DNA of 64,000 nucleotides from Paenibacillus alvei DSM 29 (GCF_000293805.1 NZ_AMBZ01000009.1:62001-126000); one strand, 5' to 3'; positions 16,271 to 26,273 are shown, counted from the stretch's first letter. The notes: a model not told the origin generated them from the sequence alone. Translations and numbers: made by a program.

Positions 16271-17683
16271 ATGAATTTAGAAGCTTTAAATGAACAAGTC
16301 AAAAGGGATCTTTCGTATCTTGCATTTGGGGGAGAGGACTGGGTATGCCGGGCCCGCCATCCCAAGGGGCATGTCTACGATGCCGTGGTTATAGGAGGGG
16401 GCCAGTGTGGCTTAGGTGTGGCCTTTGGGCTTTTGCGTGAAAGAATATCTAATATCCTTGTCATCGACGAAAACGTTGAAGGATATGAAGGGCCATGGAT
16501 AACTTACGCTCGTATGATGACATTGCGCACGGATAAACATTTGATATCCATTGATCTTGGAGTTCCTTCTCTGACATTTCGCTCCTGGTGGGAAGCGCAA
16601 TTTGGACCACAAAGTTGGGGAGACATCGATAAGATTCCACGGAACGATTGGATGAACTATTTACGTTGGTATCGAAAGGTTCTTAACTTACCTGTTGTTA
16701 ATGAGGTAAAGGTGAAGCTTATTGAGCCTGCAGGGGAAAATGTTTATCGACTGCATATGGAAGGAGCGGGAGCATCTTCTCAACCATTACTGGCCCGCAA
16801 GGTTATCTTAGCTACTGGTATTCAAGGCGGAGGGGAATGGCACGTACCCTCTATGATTTCCGAAACATTACCTCGTCACCTCTATGCACACACCTCAGAA
16901 GACATTGATTTTGAGACCCTTAAAGACAAGAAGGTGGCCATTTTAGGCGGTGGGGCCTCAGCTTTTGACAATGCCAATTTTGCATTATCTGAAGGCGTGG
17001 GTTCGGCTCATGTGTTTGTTCGCCGCACGGAAATGCCGCGCATTAACCCACTTCGACAAATGAGGGTATCAGGTCTAATTGAACGTTTTCATGTTCTATC
17101 TGATGCTGATAAATATTCCGTTATAGCCCATTACTTTAAGCATCAACCTCCTACAAATGACACGTTTACACGTGCAGCCTCACATCCCGGCTTTACATTA
17201 CACTTAGGTGCCCCATGGCTTGACGTACAGTATGAAGCTGAGAAGGTAATTGTCACTACTCCACAAGGTAATTTCACTTTTGACTTTCTAATCATTTCCA
17301 CCGGTCTTTTAACTGATCATTCTTTACGTCCAGAGCTTAAGCTGTTTGAACCTCATATTGCACGTTGGGACGACTATTATCATGCACCTGCTGAGAACGC
17401 CAACCATAAGCTTGATGCGTATCCTTACCTTGGTCCTGACTTTACTTTCACATGCCGAGACAAAAAGGATACAAAGCTTCTTCATGGGCTCTTTGTTTTT
17501 AACTTTTCAGCTATAGTTAGCTGTGGTATTTCGGCCTCTTCGCTCCCTGGAATGAGATATGGGATACCTAGACTCGTCTCAGCTGTAGCAGACCAACTGT
17601 TCGCTGATAATCGGGAGGAGATTCTGAATAACTACTATTCTTATAATGAAGCTGAATTCGTTGGAGAATGGACAAAGACTTAG
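16271..17683 (+). CDS. FAD/NAD(P)-binding monooxygenase-like oxidoreductase
   Basis: A 470-residue flavoprotein. The N-terminal FAD Rossmann motif is VVIGGGQCGLGVAFGLL (about residues 40-56). A second dinucleotide-binding motif, VAILGGGASAFDNANFAL, near residue 225 should bind NADPH. The middle carries aromatic residues (FRSWWEAQFG, NYLRWYRK) like those of class B flavin monooxygenases and N-hydroxylases. Such enzymes hydroxylate amines or sulfur compounds, or perform Baeyer-Villiger oxidation; the substrate is unknown. GAAAGAGGTGG lies just before the ATG. An EamA exporter gene follows after 34 bases, so the two may make and export one metabolite. The promoter at 16056 probably serves both. 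Confidence 0.8.
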   Translation: MNLEALNEQVKRDLSYLAFGGEDWVCRARHPKGHVYDAVVIGGGQCGLGVAFGLLRERISNILVIDENVEGYEGPWITYARMMTLRTDKHLISIDLGVPSLTFRSWWEAQFGPQSWGDIDKIPRNDWMNYLRWYRKVLNLPVVNEVKVKLIEPAGENVYRLHMEGAGASSQPLLARKVILATGIQGGGEWHVPSMISETLPRHLYAHTSEDIDFETLKDKKVAILGGGASAFDNANFALSEGVGSAHVFVRRTEMPRINPLRQMRVSGLIERFHVLSDADKYSVIAHYFKHQPPTNDTFTRAASHPGFTLHLGAPWLDVQYEAEKVIVTTPQGNFTFDFLIISTGLLTDHSLRPELKLFEPHIARWDDYYHAPAENANHKLDAYPYLGPDFTFTCRDKKDTKLLHGLFVFNFSAIVSCGISASSLPGMRYGIPRLVSAVADQLFADNREEILNNYYSYNEAEFVGEWTKT

Positions 17684-17717
17684 TTTCCTATTCAACTATT
17701 GAAGGGAGGATAGGCAA

Positions 17718-18647
17718 TTGGGGAAGGTCTTTACAAAATCGACGTGTGCCTTACTATTATTAGTCTTTATTTGGGGTGGAAGTTGGCCAATCTATAAAAT
17801 GGCTGTGCCTTATACGCCCCCGTTATTATTTGCAGGAATGCGTACCGTAATTGGGGGCCTTATCCTTGCAGCTCTCCTATATAAAATGAGGAACAGGATC
17901 AACTGGCGTGAAAATTGGTCGAAATATTGTATTTCAGCATTCTTTAATACGATTCTCTTTTTTGGGCTACAGACAATAGGGCTTAGTTATTTACCAGGAG
18001 GATTGTTTTCCGTGCTTGTCTATTTTCAACCCGTTCTACTTGGATTGTTTGCTTGGATTTCGCTTGGAGAGTACATGTCGCTGTTTAAAATTATGGGTAT
18101 GATTATTGGATTTATTGGAATTGTAGTTGTCAGTGTGGACGGATTAACCGTTCATGTATCGAGCATGGGTGTGGTCTTAGGGTTGCTTGTGGCATTTAGC
18201 TGGGCACTTGGCGTGGTATATGTAAAGAAGGTGAGCAGCGAAGTAGATGCTTTCTGGATGGTGTCTTTGCAGTTTATCATTGGTGGCGTTATTCTAATAG
18301 GTACTGGAACCATTGTTGAAAACTGGTCAGCAATTGAATGGAATGGCAAGTACCTTTTTGGACTCGGATACGGCTCTACTTTCGGCATTCCACTGGCCTA
18401 TATCATTTACTACAAACTTATTCATGCTGGGGAGGCAAGCAAAGTCGGGACATTTACGTTTCTTGTACCGATCATTGCCGTAATCATCAGTACGGTGTTT
18501 GTAGATGAACCGGTTACTTACCGCCTTGTCGTAGGGCTGTTATTAGTAGGTGTAAGTATTTATTTCGTGAATGATCGCAGAAAAAAGGGGAATGCTTCAT
18601 TATTCAATAGAGCGCAGGAAAAATGTAATACGAAAGATGTCGGATGA
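17718..18647 (+). CDS. EamA/DMT-family transporter
   Basis: A 309-residue drug/metabolite transporter with ten predicted helices in two EamA repeats. The first repeat begins ALLLLVFIWGGSWPIYKMAV with the typical W-G-x-x-(W/F) signature. The second holds ALGVVYVKKVSSE and ends with a helix pair LVPIIAVIISTVFVDEPV. These proteins export amino acids, metabolites or toxins. The TTG start at 17718 has GGGAGG 8 bases upstream. The C-terminal tail is short and charged. It is the second gene of a unit with the monooxygenase, closed by a terminator at 18665. Confidence 0.85.
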   Translation: MGKVFTKSTCALLLLVFIWGGSWPIYKMAVPYTPPLLFAGMRTVIGGLILAALLYKMRNRINWRENWSKYCISAFFNTILFFGLQTIGLSYLPGGLFSVLVYFQPVLLGLFAWISLGEYMSLFKIMGMIIGFIGIVVVSVDGLTVHVSSMGVVLGLLVAFSWALGVVYVKKVSSEVDAFWMVSLQFIIGGVILIGTGTIVENWSAIEWNGKYLFGLGYGSTFGIPLAYIIYYKLIHAGEASKVGTFTFLVPIIAVIISTVFVDEPVTYRLVVGLLLVGVSIYFVNDRRKKGNASLFNRAQEKCNTKDVG

Positions 18648-18664
18648 CAAGAACGTATATGCTT

Positions 18665-18692
18665 AAAAGCCGCGTAGCAGCGGCTTTTTTAT
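18665..18692 (+). terminator. Terminator after EamA gene
   Basis: A 9-bp stem AAAAGCCGC/GCGGCTTTT with a GTAGCA loop is followed by a T-tract. Confidence 0.9.
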
Positions 18693-18891
18693 TTGTTTAT
18701 TGAATGATTCAATGATATTCGGTGAACATATGCTTGTGTCACTAAACTGTATAGAAAAAGATTTGATTTTCAGATAATCGTTATCCGGATTACATTTTTA
18801 TACATTGCACTGTATTAAAAGTTCTACTACCCTTATAAAAGGGATATAACATGTAAAGTCATTTTAAAGTAAGAAAAGAAAGGATAAACAA

Positions 18892-19862
18892 ATGAAAAAA
18901 AGAAAAAGAAAACGACATATATCATTTTGGGGGTAACCCTTTTGGTTGTTATGGTTTGGATAAATAATACGAGCCTATTTTATTCGAAAGATACAAATTA
19001 TAAGATTCTGGCTCATAGAGGGTTGGCTCAAACCTTTGATATTTCACAGGTAGAGTATGATACGAATACAGCTGAAATCATTTATCCACCTGAGCACCCT
19101 TATTTAGAAAATACAATTCCTTCTATGAAGGCAGCATTTGATCATGGTGCTGACGTCGTGGAATTAGATATTCAGTTAACGAAGGATCATCAATTAGCTG
19201 TTTTTCATGATTTTACTTTAGCGTATAGAACAAATGGTAAAGGTGAAGTCAAAGATTATATAATGAACGAATTGAAGAAACTAGATGTCGGCTATAGATA
19301 TACGGCTGATAATGGAGAGAGCTATCCGTTTCGTGGCAAAGGCATTGGTATGATGCCAAGCTTAGATGAGGTGTTTGCAGCTTTTCCTAATAAAGAGTTT
19401 TTAATTCATGACAAAGATGGAGATATGGAAACAACAAAAGTATTGTGGGATTCTTATTTAAGTAAAATGTCTAAAAATCAATTAGATAAAATAACAGTTT
19501 ATGGTGATGGAGACAGCGAAGGGTTTGATTATTTACGTTCAAAACATACAGAGTTGAAATTGTTAACGAAAACAATGATGAAAAATGCACTTTTAAAATA
19601 TGAATTATTAGGTTGGACGGGATATATTCCGAAAGAATTGCATAATATGGAGCTGCATTTGCCTTTAAATTATGCGAAGTTCTTATGGGGTTGGCCAAAT
19701 AAATTTATTGATAGAATGGAGTCTGTCAACACGCGGGTCGTAATCGTAGAGGGAAATGGTAAATGGTCAGAAGGATTTGATACAAAAGAAAGCCTTGAAA
19801 AAATTCCAGAAGGATATCAGGGCTATATATGGACAAATAGAGTTGATAAGGTTACTAAATGA
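18892..19862 (+). CDS. Glycerophosphodiester phosphodiesterase-family protein, start broken in an A run
   Basis: GDPD-family TIM-barrel enzyme that would hydrolyse glycerophosphodiesters to glycerol 3-phosphate and an alcohol. The catalytic pattern is present: ILAHRGLAQ, PYLENTIPSMKAAFDHGADV, VELDIQLTKD and VFHDFTLAYRTNG. The intact N-terminus should start at ATG 18892 (AAAGGA upstream) and give a lysine-rich start followed by one membrane anchor (TTYIILGVTLLVVMVW). The A run at 18895-18901 has seven bases; eight would join the start to the body. As written, the frame could only begin at TTG 18927, losing part of the anchor. A single-base deletion error is likely. A signal-anchored enzyme facing the outside is expected. 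A terminator follows. Confidence 0.8.
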
Positions 19863-19950
19863 TTTCATTCATCAAAAATAGTTGATTCTTCATGATAAGG
19901 TATCGTACTTCTTATGTAATTAAAGGGCAGCATTCCTGTTGTGAATAGAC

Positions 19951-19987
19951 AAAAATCCCATCGTAAAGAACCTGATGGGATTTTTAT
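19951..19987 (+). terminator. Terminator after GDPD gene
   Basis: A 12-bp stem AAAAATCCCATC/GATGGGATTTTT is followed by a short T/A tail. Confidence 0.9.
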
Positions 19988-20085
19988 TATGGGTTCGGGA
20001 GCGATAGGCTAAGAGATCGCAGCACTATTCATGCGATTGCACGATCCTTGGATCTTTAGAGAACCACAAACCGTCTATATACCAG

Positions 20086-20709
20086 CTATATATTGATCCG
20101 CACAATTGCGAAATGAGAGTTTTCTCCACCAGTTGAATTGACAAATCCATTATCATTGAGCGGGAAAGTATTTTGCTTAACCGTATCTGATACATTTCCG
20201 CCGATGACTGTTATGTCAGTAGAGCTTACATCAATGACAATGTCACCATGCGTCTCTTTAGAAATAAAGTCGTTCCACGTTGCACCGCTTCCATTTCTAC
20301 TCTTTACTACAATATCACCTTCTTTTGGTCTCACCTCATTAATAGCGAAAGCCCAGAAGGGATTACTTGCACTATTCATTTGTCGATTAATCTTGGCAGG
20401 CGCAGTATAGCGCCAATGTGCGGCCGGATTTCCGAATTCATTCCGATAATTTGATTCATCATGAACCTTGCCAAAACGATCGCCTCCGCCTGCCTGAGTC
20501 ACAATCCATGAGATAAAGGCAGCACTCCAAGCACTTCCTGGAATTGTTATATATTCTGGTATCGATACTTCCTTATAAACACCTTGTTGCCAATATTCAC
20601 GTATCCGTGCTTGCATATCATATTCCTTGATGGTTCCTTTATTCCACGTCAATTCGTATTCCTGCTTTGCAAGATGGATCATTTGCTGCCTTACGTTTTC
20701 CCAGCTCAA
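20086..20709 (-). CDS. DUF2272 (CHAP/NlpC-like) protein
   Basis: A 207-residue protein resembling DUF2272, a papain-like fold related to CHAP and NlpC/P60 domains. The segment GSAWSAAFISWIVTQAGGGD fits the family, in which the nucleophilic cysteine lies at the start of this helix. Here the position reads Ser-Ala-Trp-Ser-Ala-Ala, without a cysteine, so activity is doubtful. Later landmarks are W-A-F at about 118 and THGDIVIDVSSTDITVIGGN. No signal peptide is evident. The gene is monocistronic on the minus strand between the GDPD gene and a gshF remnant. The function is unknown; family members are found in phages and cell-wall contexts. Confidence 0.65.
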   Translation of the reverse strand: MSWENVRQQMIHLAKQEYELTWNKGTIKEYDMQARIREYWQQGVYKEVSIPEYITIPGSAWSAAFISWIVTQAGGGDRFGKVHDESNYRNEFGNPAAHWRYTAPAKINRQMNSASNPFWAFAINEVRPKEGDIVVKSRNGSGATWNDFISKETHGDIVIDVSSTDITVIGGNVSDTVKQNTFPLNDNGFVNSTGGENSHFAIVRINI

Positions 20710-20912
20710 GCTTATCTGCTCCTAACTACTACTAAAATAAAAAAATTCCAAGTGTCCAAATACACGACTTTCCGTCCACCCTTGGATAGTATCCCAATCA
20801 ACTCGCAAGCTATTCATGATAATGGGTTAAGAGATATAATGATGCGGATGCCGCCCATTACGAGATCATTTCACACCAATTTTAGAAAACAGCCTCAGAC
20901 TATATAATCGTG

Positions 20913-21159
20913 CGTTCTCGAAAAGGACTATCAAATATCAATTGAGATGGCGTTTAAACACGATCAGACCGTTCTGCTTAAAGAATTCATGACAGGTAAA
21001 GAATATCGATTCCTGGTTATGGGCGATGAGGTTGTAGGGATACTGCATCTCGTATTAGCCAATGTCGTGGGGGATCGAATTCACACGATTGAGCAGCTCG
21101 TCCATGAAAAGAATAAAGATCCGCTTCGGGGTCGCGGTTATAAAATACCTTTATTATAG
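20913..21159 (+). pseudogene. GshF (GshAB) ATP-grasp fragment
   Basis: About 80 codons read as an internal piece of the C-terminal ATP-grasp (glutathione synthetase) domain of bifunctional GshAB: VLLKEFMTGKEYRFLVMGDE, then VEEKNKDPLRGRGY-like residues (here VHEKNKDPLRGRGY). Both ends are missing and a stop follows. Nothing else of this roughly 750-residue protein lies in the window. Confidence 0.8.
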
Positions 21160-21348
21160 GAAGATAAGCGCGACAAGGGTTTGAATATACTTTTATACAT
21201 ATGAACAAAATACAATGTGTTCTACACTATGAAGCATATATCGCGGAAAGTGGTCGATACGGAGGGGGAAGCCTTTGTTAAGACCAAATAGTTCGTTGAA
21301 GAGGTTGTATCAAAAAATTCAGCTAGCTTTGCGTGGGTGAAACGACAG

Positions 21349-22044
21349 ATGACCAATTATGAACAAGAAAAAGAGCTAGCTGCATTAAGGGCGCTGGCTT
21401 ATGTAGAAGACAAAATGATAATCGGGATCGGAAGCGGAAGCACGGCAAGCCACTTTATCCAATTTCTCGGAGAGAAAGTGCGAGAAGGGCTTCAAGTAAC
21501 CGGCGTGCCTACGTCCAAAGAGACGGAACGCCTCTGTACATTACTTGGCATTCCACTGATCACGACTCAAATTCCGGAAAAAATTGATCTTACCGTTGAC
21601 GGAGCAGATGAATTCGATCCGTATCTGCGATTGATAAAAGGGGGAGGCGGCTACTTGCTTAAGGAAAAACTGGTTGCCTCTTGTTCCGCTAGAACGATTA
21701 TTATTACGGATTCCAGAAAACAAGCAAGCGTACTCGGCCGCACATACGCGCTACCGATCGAAGTGATTCCGCTAATGTGGAGCCAGATCGCGAAGAAGCT
21801 AAGGGACTTGGGAGGGGAAGCGAAATTACGCACTCTTGGGACACCACCTGCACCTTATTGGAGCGAAAATGGAAACTATATTCTAGACTGCAAGTTCGCA
21901 TCTATCGATCAACCAGAACGCCTCGCCCAGGAGCTATCCCGAATGAACGGCGTGGTCGAACACGGACTGTTCATCGGAATTGCAGATGAGGTTATCATGG
22001 GGGAGAATGAGGGGACGAGATGTTTCCGCGTTGGCTCAAAATGA
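21349..22044 (+). CDS. rpiA: Ribose-5-phosphate isomerase A
   Basis: A 231-residue RpiA enzyme that interconverts ribose 5-phosphate and ribulose 5-phosphate in the non-oxidative pentose phosphate pathway (cytoplasm). All family signatures are present: GIGSGSTASHFIQFLGEK (phosphate loop), DLTVDGADEFDP (catalytic Asp), LIKGGGGYLLKEKLVA (catalytic Glu and Lys) and a C-terminal NGVVEHGLFIGIADEVI. I chose ATG 21349; a GTG at 21337 lies in frame with a poorer signal. The gene stands alone, following gene fragments, so it may be an extra rpiA rather than the housekeeping copy. No regulation is visible. A terminator-like hairpin follows at 22236. Confidence 0.9.
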   Translation: MTNYEQEKELAALRALAYVEDKMIIGIGSGSTASHFIQFLGEKVREGLQVTGVPTSKETERLCTLLGIPLITTQIPEKIDLTVDGADEFDPYLRLIKGGGGYLLKEKLVASCSARTIIITDSRKQASVLGRTYALPIEVIPLMWSQIAKKLRDLGGEAKLRTLGTPPAPYWSENGNYILDCKFASIDQPERLAQELSRMNGVVEHGLFIGIADEVIMGENEGTRCFRVGSK

Positions 22045-22235
22045 CAGAGTTCCAATGTTGTTTTTCCGGAGCAGCGAGCGGCTAGTTTATAGTCCAAATT
22101 GCTGCAATGGGGTGAGTCTCCGTTGTAGCAATCGACATCAATATGACGGCCTTCACCCCACGCAAGAGAACGAGTATTGGATTACAGACTGCTGGTAACA
22201 TATCCATGGTATTGAAGACCGCAAAAAATTATTAT

Positions 22236-22300
22236 AATCCCCAAACAGGGATTTTTTAATGTCCGTAGAACAAAAGGAGCCAGTGAGGCTCCTTTTGTTT
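22236..22300 (+). terminator. Two consecutive hairpin terminators
   Basis: AATCCC/GGGATT with a T-tract (22236-22258) is followed by a perfect 12-bp stem ACAAAAGGAGCC/GGCTCCTTTTGT (22270-22298). The second is symmetrical and can stop transcription from either side. Confidence 0.8.
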
Positions 22301-22512
22301 GTAATTATCACGTTTTACGAAATGTGGCACATCTTGTCGGATGACAAGAACATAATAAACATTACCGATTCAAACGGGAATAATGATGATTCGTAAGAGA
22401 GCCATTTATCAAAGGCGGACGAGCGCGCAGCATAGTGACAATGAAATTTTAGATGAATTATTGCTAACGCATTCGGTTACAATACTTTGGGAATTCCGAA
22501 GTAATTAGGAGG

Positions 22513-22638
22513 AATACAAACGCTATATTCGTCTTGTTGATGATGCTGATGAAGTGGTGAATATCATTATTGAAAATGCGCCGTCCGTCGACCATGTCGT
22601 GCGTAAACTTGCCAAGTTTGGCATCATGGCTGATTAGA
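22513..22638 (+). pseudogene. Short C-terminal remnant, family not recognised
   Basis: The frame reads EYKRYIRLVDDADEVVNIII, then A-P-S-V-D-H-V-V-R-K-L-A-K-F-G-I-M-A-D and a stop. It looks like the end of a real protein, but its start is missing. A GGAGG lies just upstream. The next gene starts 29 bases after its stop. Confidence 0.35.
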
Positions 22639-22666
22639 TGCAACAAGTATTAAGGAGGTAATTTTT

Positions 22667-23794
22667 TTGAGGCTAGCTTCATACAATGTCGAAAATCTCT
22701 TTGAGCGGGCTAAGATTCTAAATCAGACCGAATGGGTAAATGGAATTGATTCGGAAACTATGCTTGTATCCGGCCAGAAAGTTTTAGAAGGGGTCGCGAA
22801 ACTTAATGCGCTTATAGCTCAGCAGACGTACAGTTCAACCGATAAAATTGAGATTGTGCGCTTGATGGAGGCACTTGGACTTAAGGAAAAAGATGAATCA
22901 GATTTTGTCATACTGCGTCGGAATCGCGGAAAATTTGTTACTAGAAAGAATGGTATACTAAAGGTCGTCGCAAACGGTCGCGAAGATTGGATAGGATGGC
23001 TTGAATTAAAGACTGAGGCAGTAAATGAGCGCGCAACGCAGAACACCGCAAGGGTGATCCGAAACATTGACCCCCAAATCATGGTGGTGGTAGAGGCTGA
23101 GCATAGGCCCTCACTTGTTATGTTTAACGAACAAATACTTTATCCCATTGCAAATTGGCGTTTTGATCACGCACTCTTAATCGATGGGAATGATACTCGC
23201 GGTATCGATGTCGGACTTTTTACTCGAGCACCATTTGCAATTGATTTCATGCGAAGCCACGTTGATGATATGGTGGACGGTATGCGAGTGTTTAACCGTG
23301 ATTGCGCAGAGTACCACATTTCTTTGCCAGGAAGTCGAAACTTGGTCATTTTGGCCAACCACTTCAAGAGCAAAGCAAATGACAATGAAGCACTTAGAAA
23401 GAAGCAGGCAAAGCGAGTTCGCGAAATTTATGAGGGTCTGCGTGCTTCGAATATTGATCTAATTGCCGTGATGGGGGACCTTAACGATAGTCCAGATAGC
23501 GATTCACTTGCCCCACTTCTACGGGACGGTTCGGATCTCAAAGACGCCAGTGAAATCGAAGGTTTCGATTTTGCGGGCAGGCCCGGCACTTGGGGCGACG
23601 GTGAGGCCAAAGACAAAATTGACTATATATTAATGTCGCCTGCGCTGTTCCAGCTCGCCCGTGGCGGGGGCATTTACCGCGCGGGCGTTTGGGGCGGTAA
23701 GGACGGAACCCTATTTCCACATCTTCCTGAAATTACAAACGCTGCACAGGCTGCATCGGACCATGCCGCAATCTACGTAGATCTGGACTTGTAG
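22667..23794 (+). CDS. Endonuclease/exonuclease/phosphatase-family protein
   Basis: A 375-residue protein of the EEP (DNase I-like) superfamily, which hydrolyses phosphodiesters or phosphomonoesters in nucleic acids, inositides or lipids. Key elements in order are RLASYNVENLFER (Asn ligand), MVVVEAEH (metal-binding Glu), GIDVGLFTRAPF, LVILANHFKSKA, VMGDLNDSPDSDSL (catalytic Asp and Asn), KIDYILMSPAL and ASDHAAIYVDL (catalytic Asp-His). No signal peptide is seen, so a cytoplasmic enzyme is likely. The TTG start has AAGGAGGT 7 bases upstream. The gene stands alone. The substrate cannot be told from the sequence. Confidence 0.85.
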   Translation: MRLASYNVENLFERAKILNQTEWVNGIDSETMLVSGQKVLEGVAKLNALIAQQTYSSTDKIEIVRLMEALGLKEKDESDFVILRRNRGKFVTRKNGILKVVANGREDWIGWLELKTEAVNERATQNTARVIRNIDPQIMVVVEAEHRPSLVMFNEQILYPIANWRFDHALLIDGNDTRGIDVGLFTRAPFAIDFMRSHVDDMVDGMRVFNRDCAEYHISLPGSRNLVILANHFKSKANDNEALRKKQAKRVREIYEGLRASNIDLIAVMGDLNDSPDSDSLAPLLRDGSDLKDASEIEGFDFAGRPGTWGDGEAKDKIDYILMSPALFQLARGGGIYRAGVWGGKDGTLFPHLPEITNAAQAASDHAAIYVDLDL

Positions 23795-23924
23795 CGTTTC
23801 TATTTAGATTTAAGATGCAGGATTAATGGAGGCTTCCGCAAGGAGTAAGGTCAGCTATAGTTGGTGGATCCCGAAAAACAGCAATATGTGCAAAACGTTA
23901 TTGTAAATTTAACATTTAAAAGTA

Positions 23925-23956
23925 AGAGCATTTCTTTGTAATGAGAAATGCTCTTT
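23925..23956 (+). terminator. Terminator
   Basis: An 11-bp stem AGAGCATTTCT/AGAAATGCTCT is followed by a T-rich stretch. Confidence 0.85.
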
Positions 23957-24026
23957 ATTTTTGTCAAATCGTACAACAATATAAATACAATAAAAATCAA
24001 TATTTATTTATTGTATAACGATATAG

Positions 24027-24053
24027 TTAATGATAAAGTTACTTTATCATTAA
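24027..24053 (+). promoter_or_regulatory. 27-bp operator-like palindrome before DUF2975/XRE pair
   Basis: TTAATGATAAAGT and its exact complement flank a single T. It lies 20 bases before the DUF2975 start in an AT-rich promoter region. The XRE repressor encoded downstream is the natural candidate to bind it. Confidence 0.65.
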
Positions 24054-24072
24054 ATCAAGTGAGGTGCTTTTT

Positions 24073-24541
24073 TTGAAAAAAGTAACGACGTTCTTTTTAA
24101 AGTTAGCTGTTATTCTTATCGGAATCCCCGTTCTTGCATTTTGTATATTTATGGCTCCTAAAAATCGGAGTTTTTGCTGGAAAATTGTATCCAGATATTG
24201 CCTATCTAAAATCCCTCGTTTTAATTTTGTTGTATGGAGCGGCTGTGCCTTTTTACTTTGCCCTCTATCAGGCTTTTAACCTTTTGCGATACATTGACGA
24301 GAACACAGCGTTCTCGGATTTATCTGTAAAGGCGTTAAAGAACATAAAGTGTTGTGCAATAACAATAAGTGGTTGGTACGTATTAGGTATGCCACTCTTT
24401 CATTTTGTAGGGGAGAAAGTTGACCCTCCTATCGGGTTTGTGGGACTCATCATCATTTTTGGTTCGTTGGTTATCGCTGTTTTTGCAACTGTTCTCCAAA
24501 GACTTTTTACAAGAAGCGATTCATATAAAATCAGAAAATGA
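24073..24541 (+). CDS. DUF2975 membrane protein, frame broken in an A run
   Basis: A small membrane protein of about 155 residues with four helices. The N-terminal part (KKVTTFFLKLAVILIGIPVL) and the later part (KLYPDIAYLKSLVLILLYGA, YQAFNLLRYIDENTAFSDLS) match DUF2975. The frame changes at 24160-24164: five A residues stand where four would read M-A-P-K-I-G-V-F-A-G. The TTG at 24073 follows GTGAGGTG and is the likely start. DUF2975 genes occur almost always with a small XRE repressor, as here (24565). The pair probably regulates itself through the palindrome at 24027. The biochemical role is unknown. Confidence 0.8.
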
Positions 24542-24564
24542 TATGACGGTCTGAGGTGGAGGAT

Positions 24565-24783
24565 ATGGCAATTATTATTAATATTGATGTGATGTTAGCA
24601 AAACGAAAAATGAGTGTAACGGAGCTTTCAGAAAGGGTAGGAATTACTATGGCCAATCTTTCCATTCTGAAGAATGGAAAAGCAAAAGCGGTTCGTTTTT
24701 CAACATTAGAAGCGATATGTAAGACTTTGGATTGTCAGCCAGGCGATATTTTGGAGTACAAAAGCGACAAGGACTCTCAATAA
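24565..24783 (+). CDS. XRE-family regulator, YozG-like
   Basis: A 72-residue protein that is almost only a Cro/CI helix-turn-helix: INIDVMLAKRKMSVTELSER, then VGITMANLSILKNGKAKAVR with the recognition helix, and TLEAICKTLDCQPGDILEY at the C-terminus, the YozG signature. It follows the DUF2975 gene by 23 bases with GAGGTGGAGG before the ATG. It should bind DNA as a dimer; the palindrome at 24027-24053 is the likely operator. Such pairs are common in Bacillus and Paenibacillus and may sense a membrane signal through the DUF2975 protein, but this is not established. Confidence 0.9.
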   Translation: MAIIINIDVMLAKRKMSVTELSERVGITMANLSILKNGKAKAVRFSTLEAICKTLDCQPGDILEYKSDKDSQ

Positions 24784-24801
24784 GAATATACAACAAATTT
24801 T

Positions 24802-24885
24802 ATTTAACTAACAGGACACGTTAGTTAAATGGAACAGCGACAGTCTAGGACTTTATTTTCTCATCCTTAGCTGTCGCTGTTTCGA
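24802..24885 (+). terminator. Two adjacent hairpins, the second a long terminator
   Basis: A perfect 11-bp repeat ATTTAACTAAC/GTTAGTTAAAT (24802-24830) is followed by a near-perfect 18-bp stem starting AACAGCGACAGTC (24833-24850 with 24864-24881) and a T-rich tail. Confidence 0.75.
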
Positions 24886-26273
24886 TTTCTAAGGTCAGTC
24901 TAAAAATTTATTTTATGGAGTCTGGTGGTATGATAATTCGAAAAGGCGAATGGAATAAAGACACTTAGTCTCATACTTTATTTTCAACTGACAGCAACAT
25001 TCTAATGAAACCTCACTACGGAGCGGGAAAGTAGAGCTACGGGCAGAGTGTGATGTCGGCGGTGGTGTTATAGATTGAACGGACTTTCAGCTCGGCACCG
25101 GCATGTGTTTTCAGAGAAGGAGAGGGCGTTAACCGAAGCATTAAACTTAATTTAAATCACTGGTCGATATAGAGCGGAGCGGGTTAAAATGACCTACGTG
25201 AGATTTGGTGTTCAGGCATTATCATTTCGAGGCGAATTTTGATCATAGAACGATTTTTATACAAATCTTCAAGGAGAACTGGTCTAGTAATTAACGCTGC
25301 TGATCGTTCTTTAGAAAGGATAGAAATGAAACCATTTATTTGGCCTATTATCAAAAAGAGCCTTATAAACAGATGATAGACTGGAGATATCTATGATAGA
25401 CGCTTTTCAGAAAGTGCAACTAACGCCTTGTCGTTGTCAATCTGGTTTAACCTTGATACAAGGCGATGTCATGTTTCTGTGACCGCAACAGACTTAAAGA
25501 CCTTGATAATATACTTGCAAACATTAAAACAATAACATTTTGAGATAGGATGTTTAGATAGGAGTTATATGGTCGTCCAAGGATAGGTAAGAGTAGCGCA
25601 ATACAATTTGTACTACGCTATATCCCTTCAAAACTAGGTGCGCCCATTCCTATCTTCCGTTTTTGTCAAGAAAATAAGGACATTACCGTATAGCATTGTT
25701 CAATAAGACGTTTTGGATTAACACAAAGCTTCAACATTTTAAAAGAAATAAAAAGACGGTCGTTAAATAACGACCGTCTTGACTTGTAAGTATAAGTTTT
25801 ATAAGTATACATGTAACACAGGCGACTTGCGGGAAGCGGTGAAGTTCGCAGAATCGCCCTTATTTGTAGTTACACCGTAAGGGTACTGTAATACAGCCAG
25901 CTCATGCAATTTCACAAAACCCGCATTTATTCGATGCGATTACGATAAGGGGAGAGACATTCGATCCTCACCGTTAATAATGTAGATAAACGAGATACAA
26001 AATCTATACGTTTCCTTGAAAGAGTTTGTCTTGATATAAAGCTAGTTGTACACACTGTATACGAGTAAGAATCAAAAAAAAGACAGGGATCCCTCCTTTT
26101 TGTAAGTTAGATTGGATTGATGTTCGAGATGGCGACAGGATAGGGAACGTGACATATGTTCTGCGGGGTATGTACCCCTTGGATCTTATGATCCTTGGGC
26201 GATGTGTACTTTTTATGAACCTAACCAAAAACCTCCCCGGTCATTTACCGAGAAGGTTCCAGTTAAATTTATG
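24886..26273. other. 1.4-kb region without intact genes
   Basis: No convincing coding frame on either strand. Patches look like decayed coding sequence: near 25229-25375 one frame reads F-E-A-N-F-D-H-R-T-I-F-I-Q-I-F-K-E-N-W, then E-T-I-Y-L-A-Y-Y-Q-K-E-P-Y-K-Q-M-I. A perfect 13-bp palindromic hairpin AAGACGGTCGTTA-AA-TAACGACCGTCTT lies at 25753-25780 and can act as a bidirectional terminator. I could not assign families. Confidence 0.5.

Noticed and set aside
20716..20907. Plus-strand frame ahead of the gshF fragment
   Set aside because: It is the upstream region of the DUF2272 gene with no protein-like character.
25753..25780. CRISPR-like repeat or attachment site
   Set aside because: Single palindrome without further copies or spacers; it fits a bidirectional terminator.
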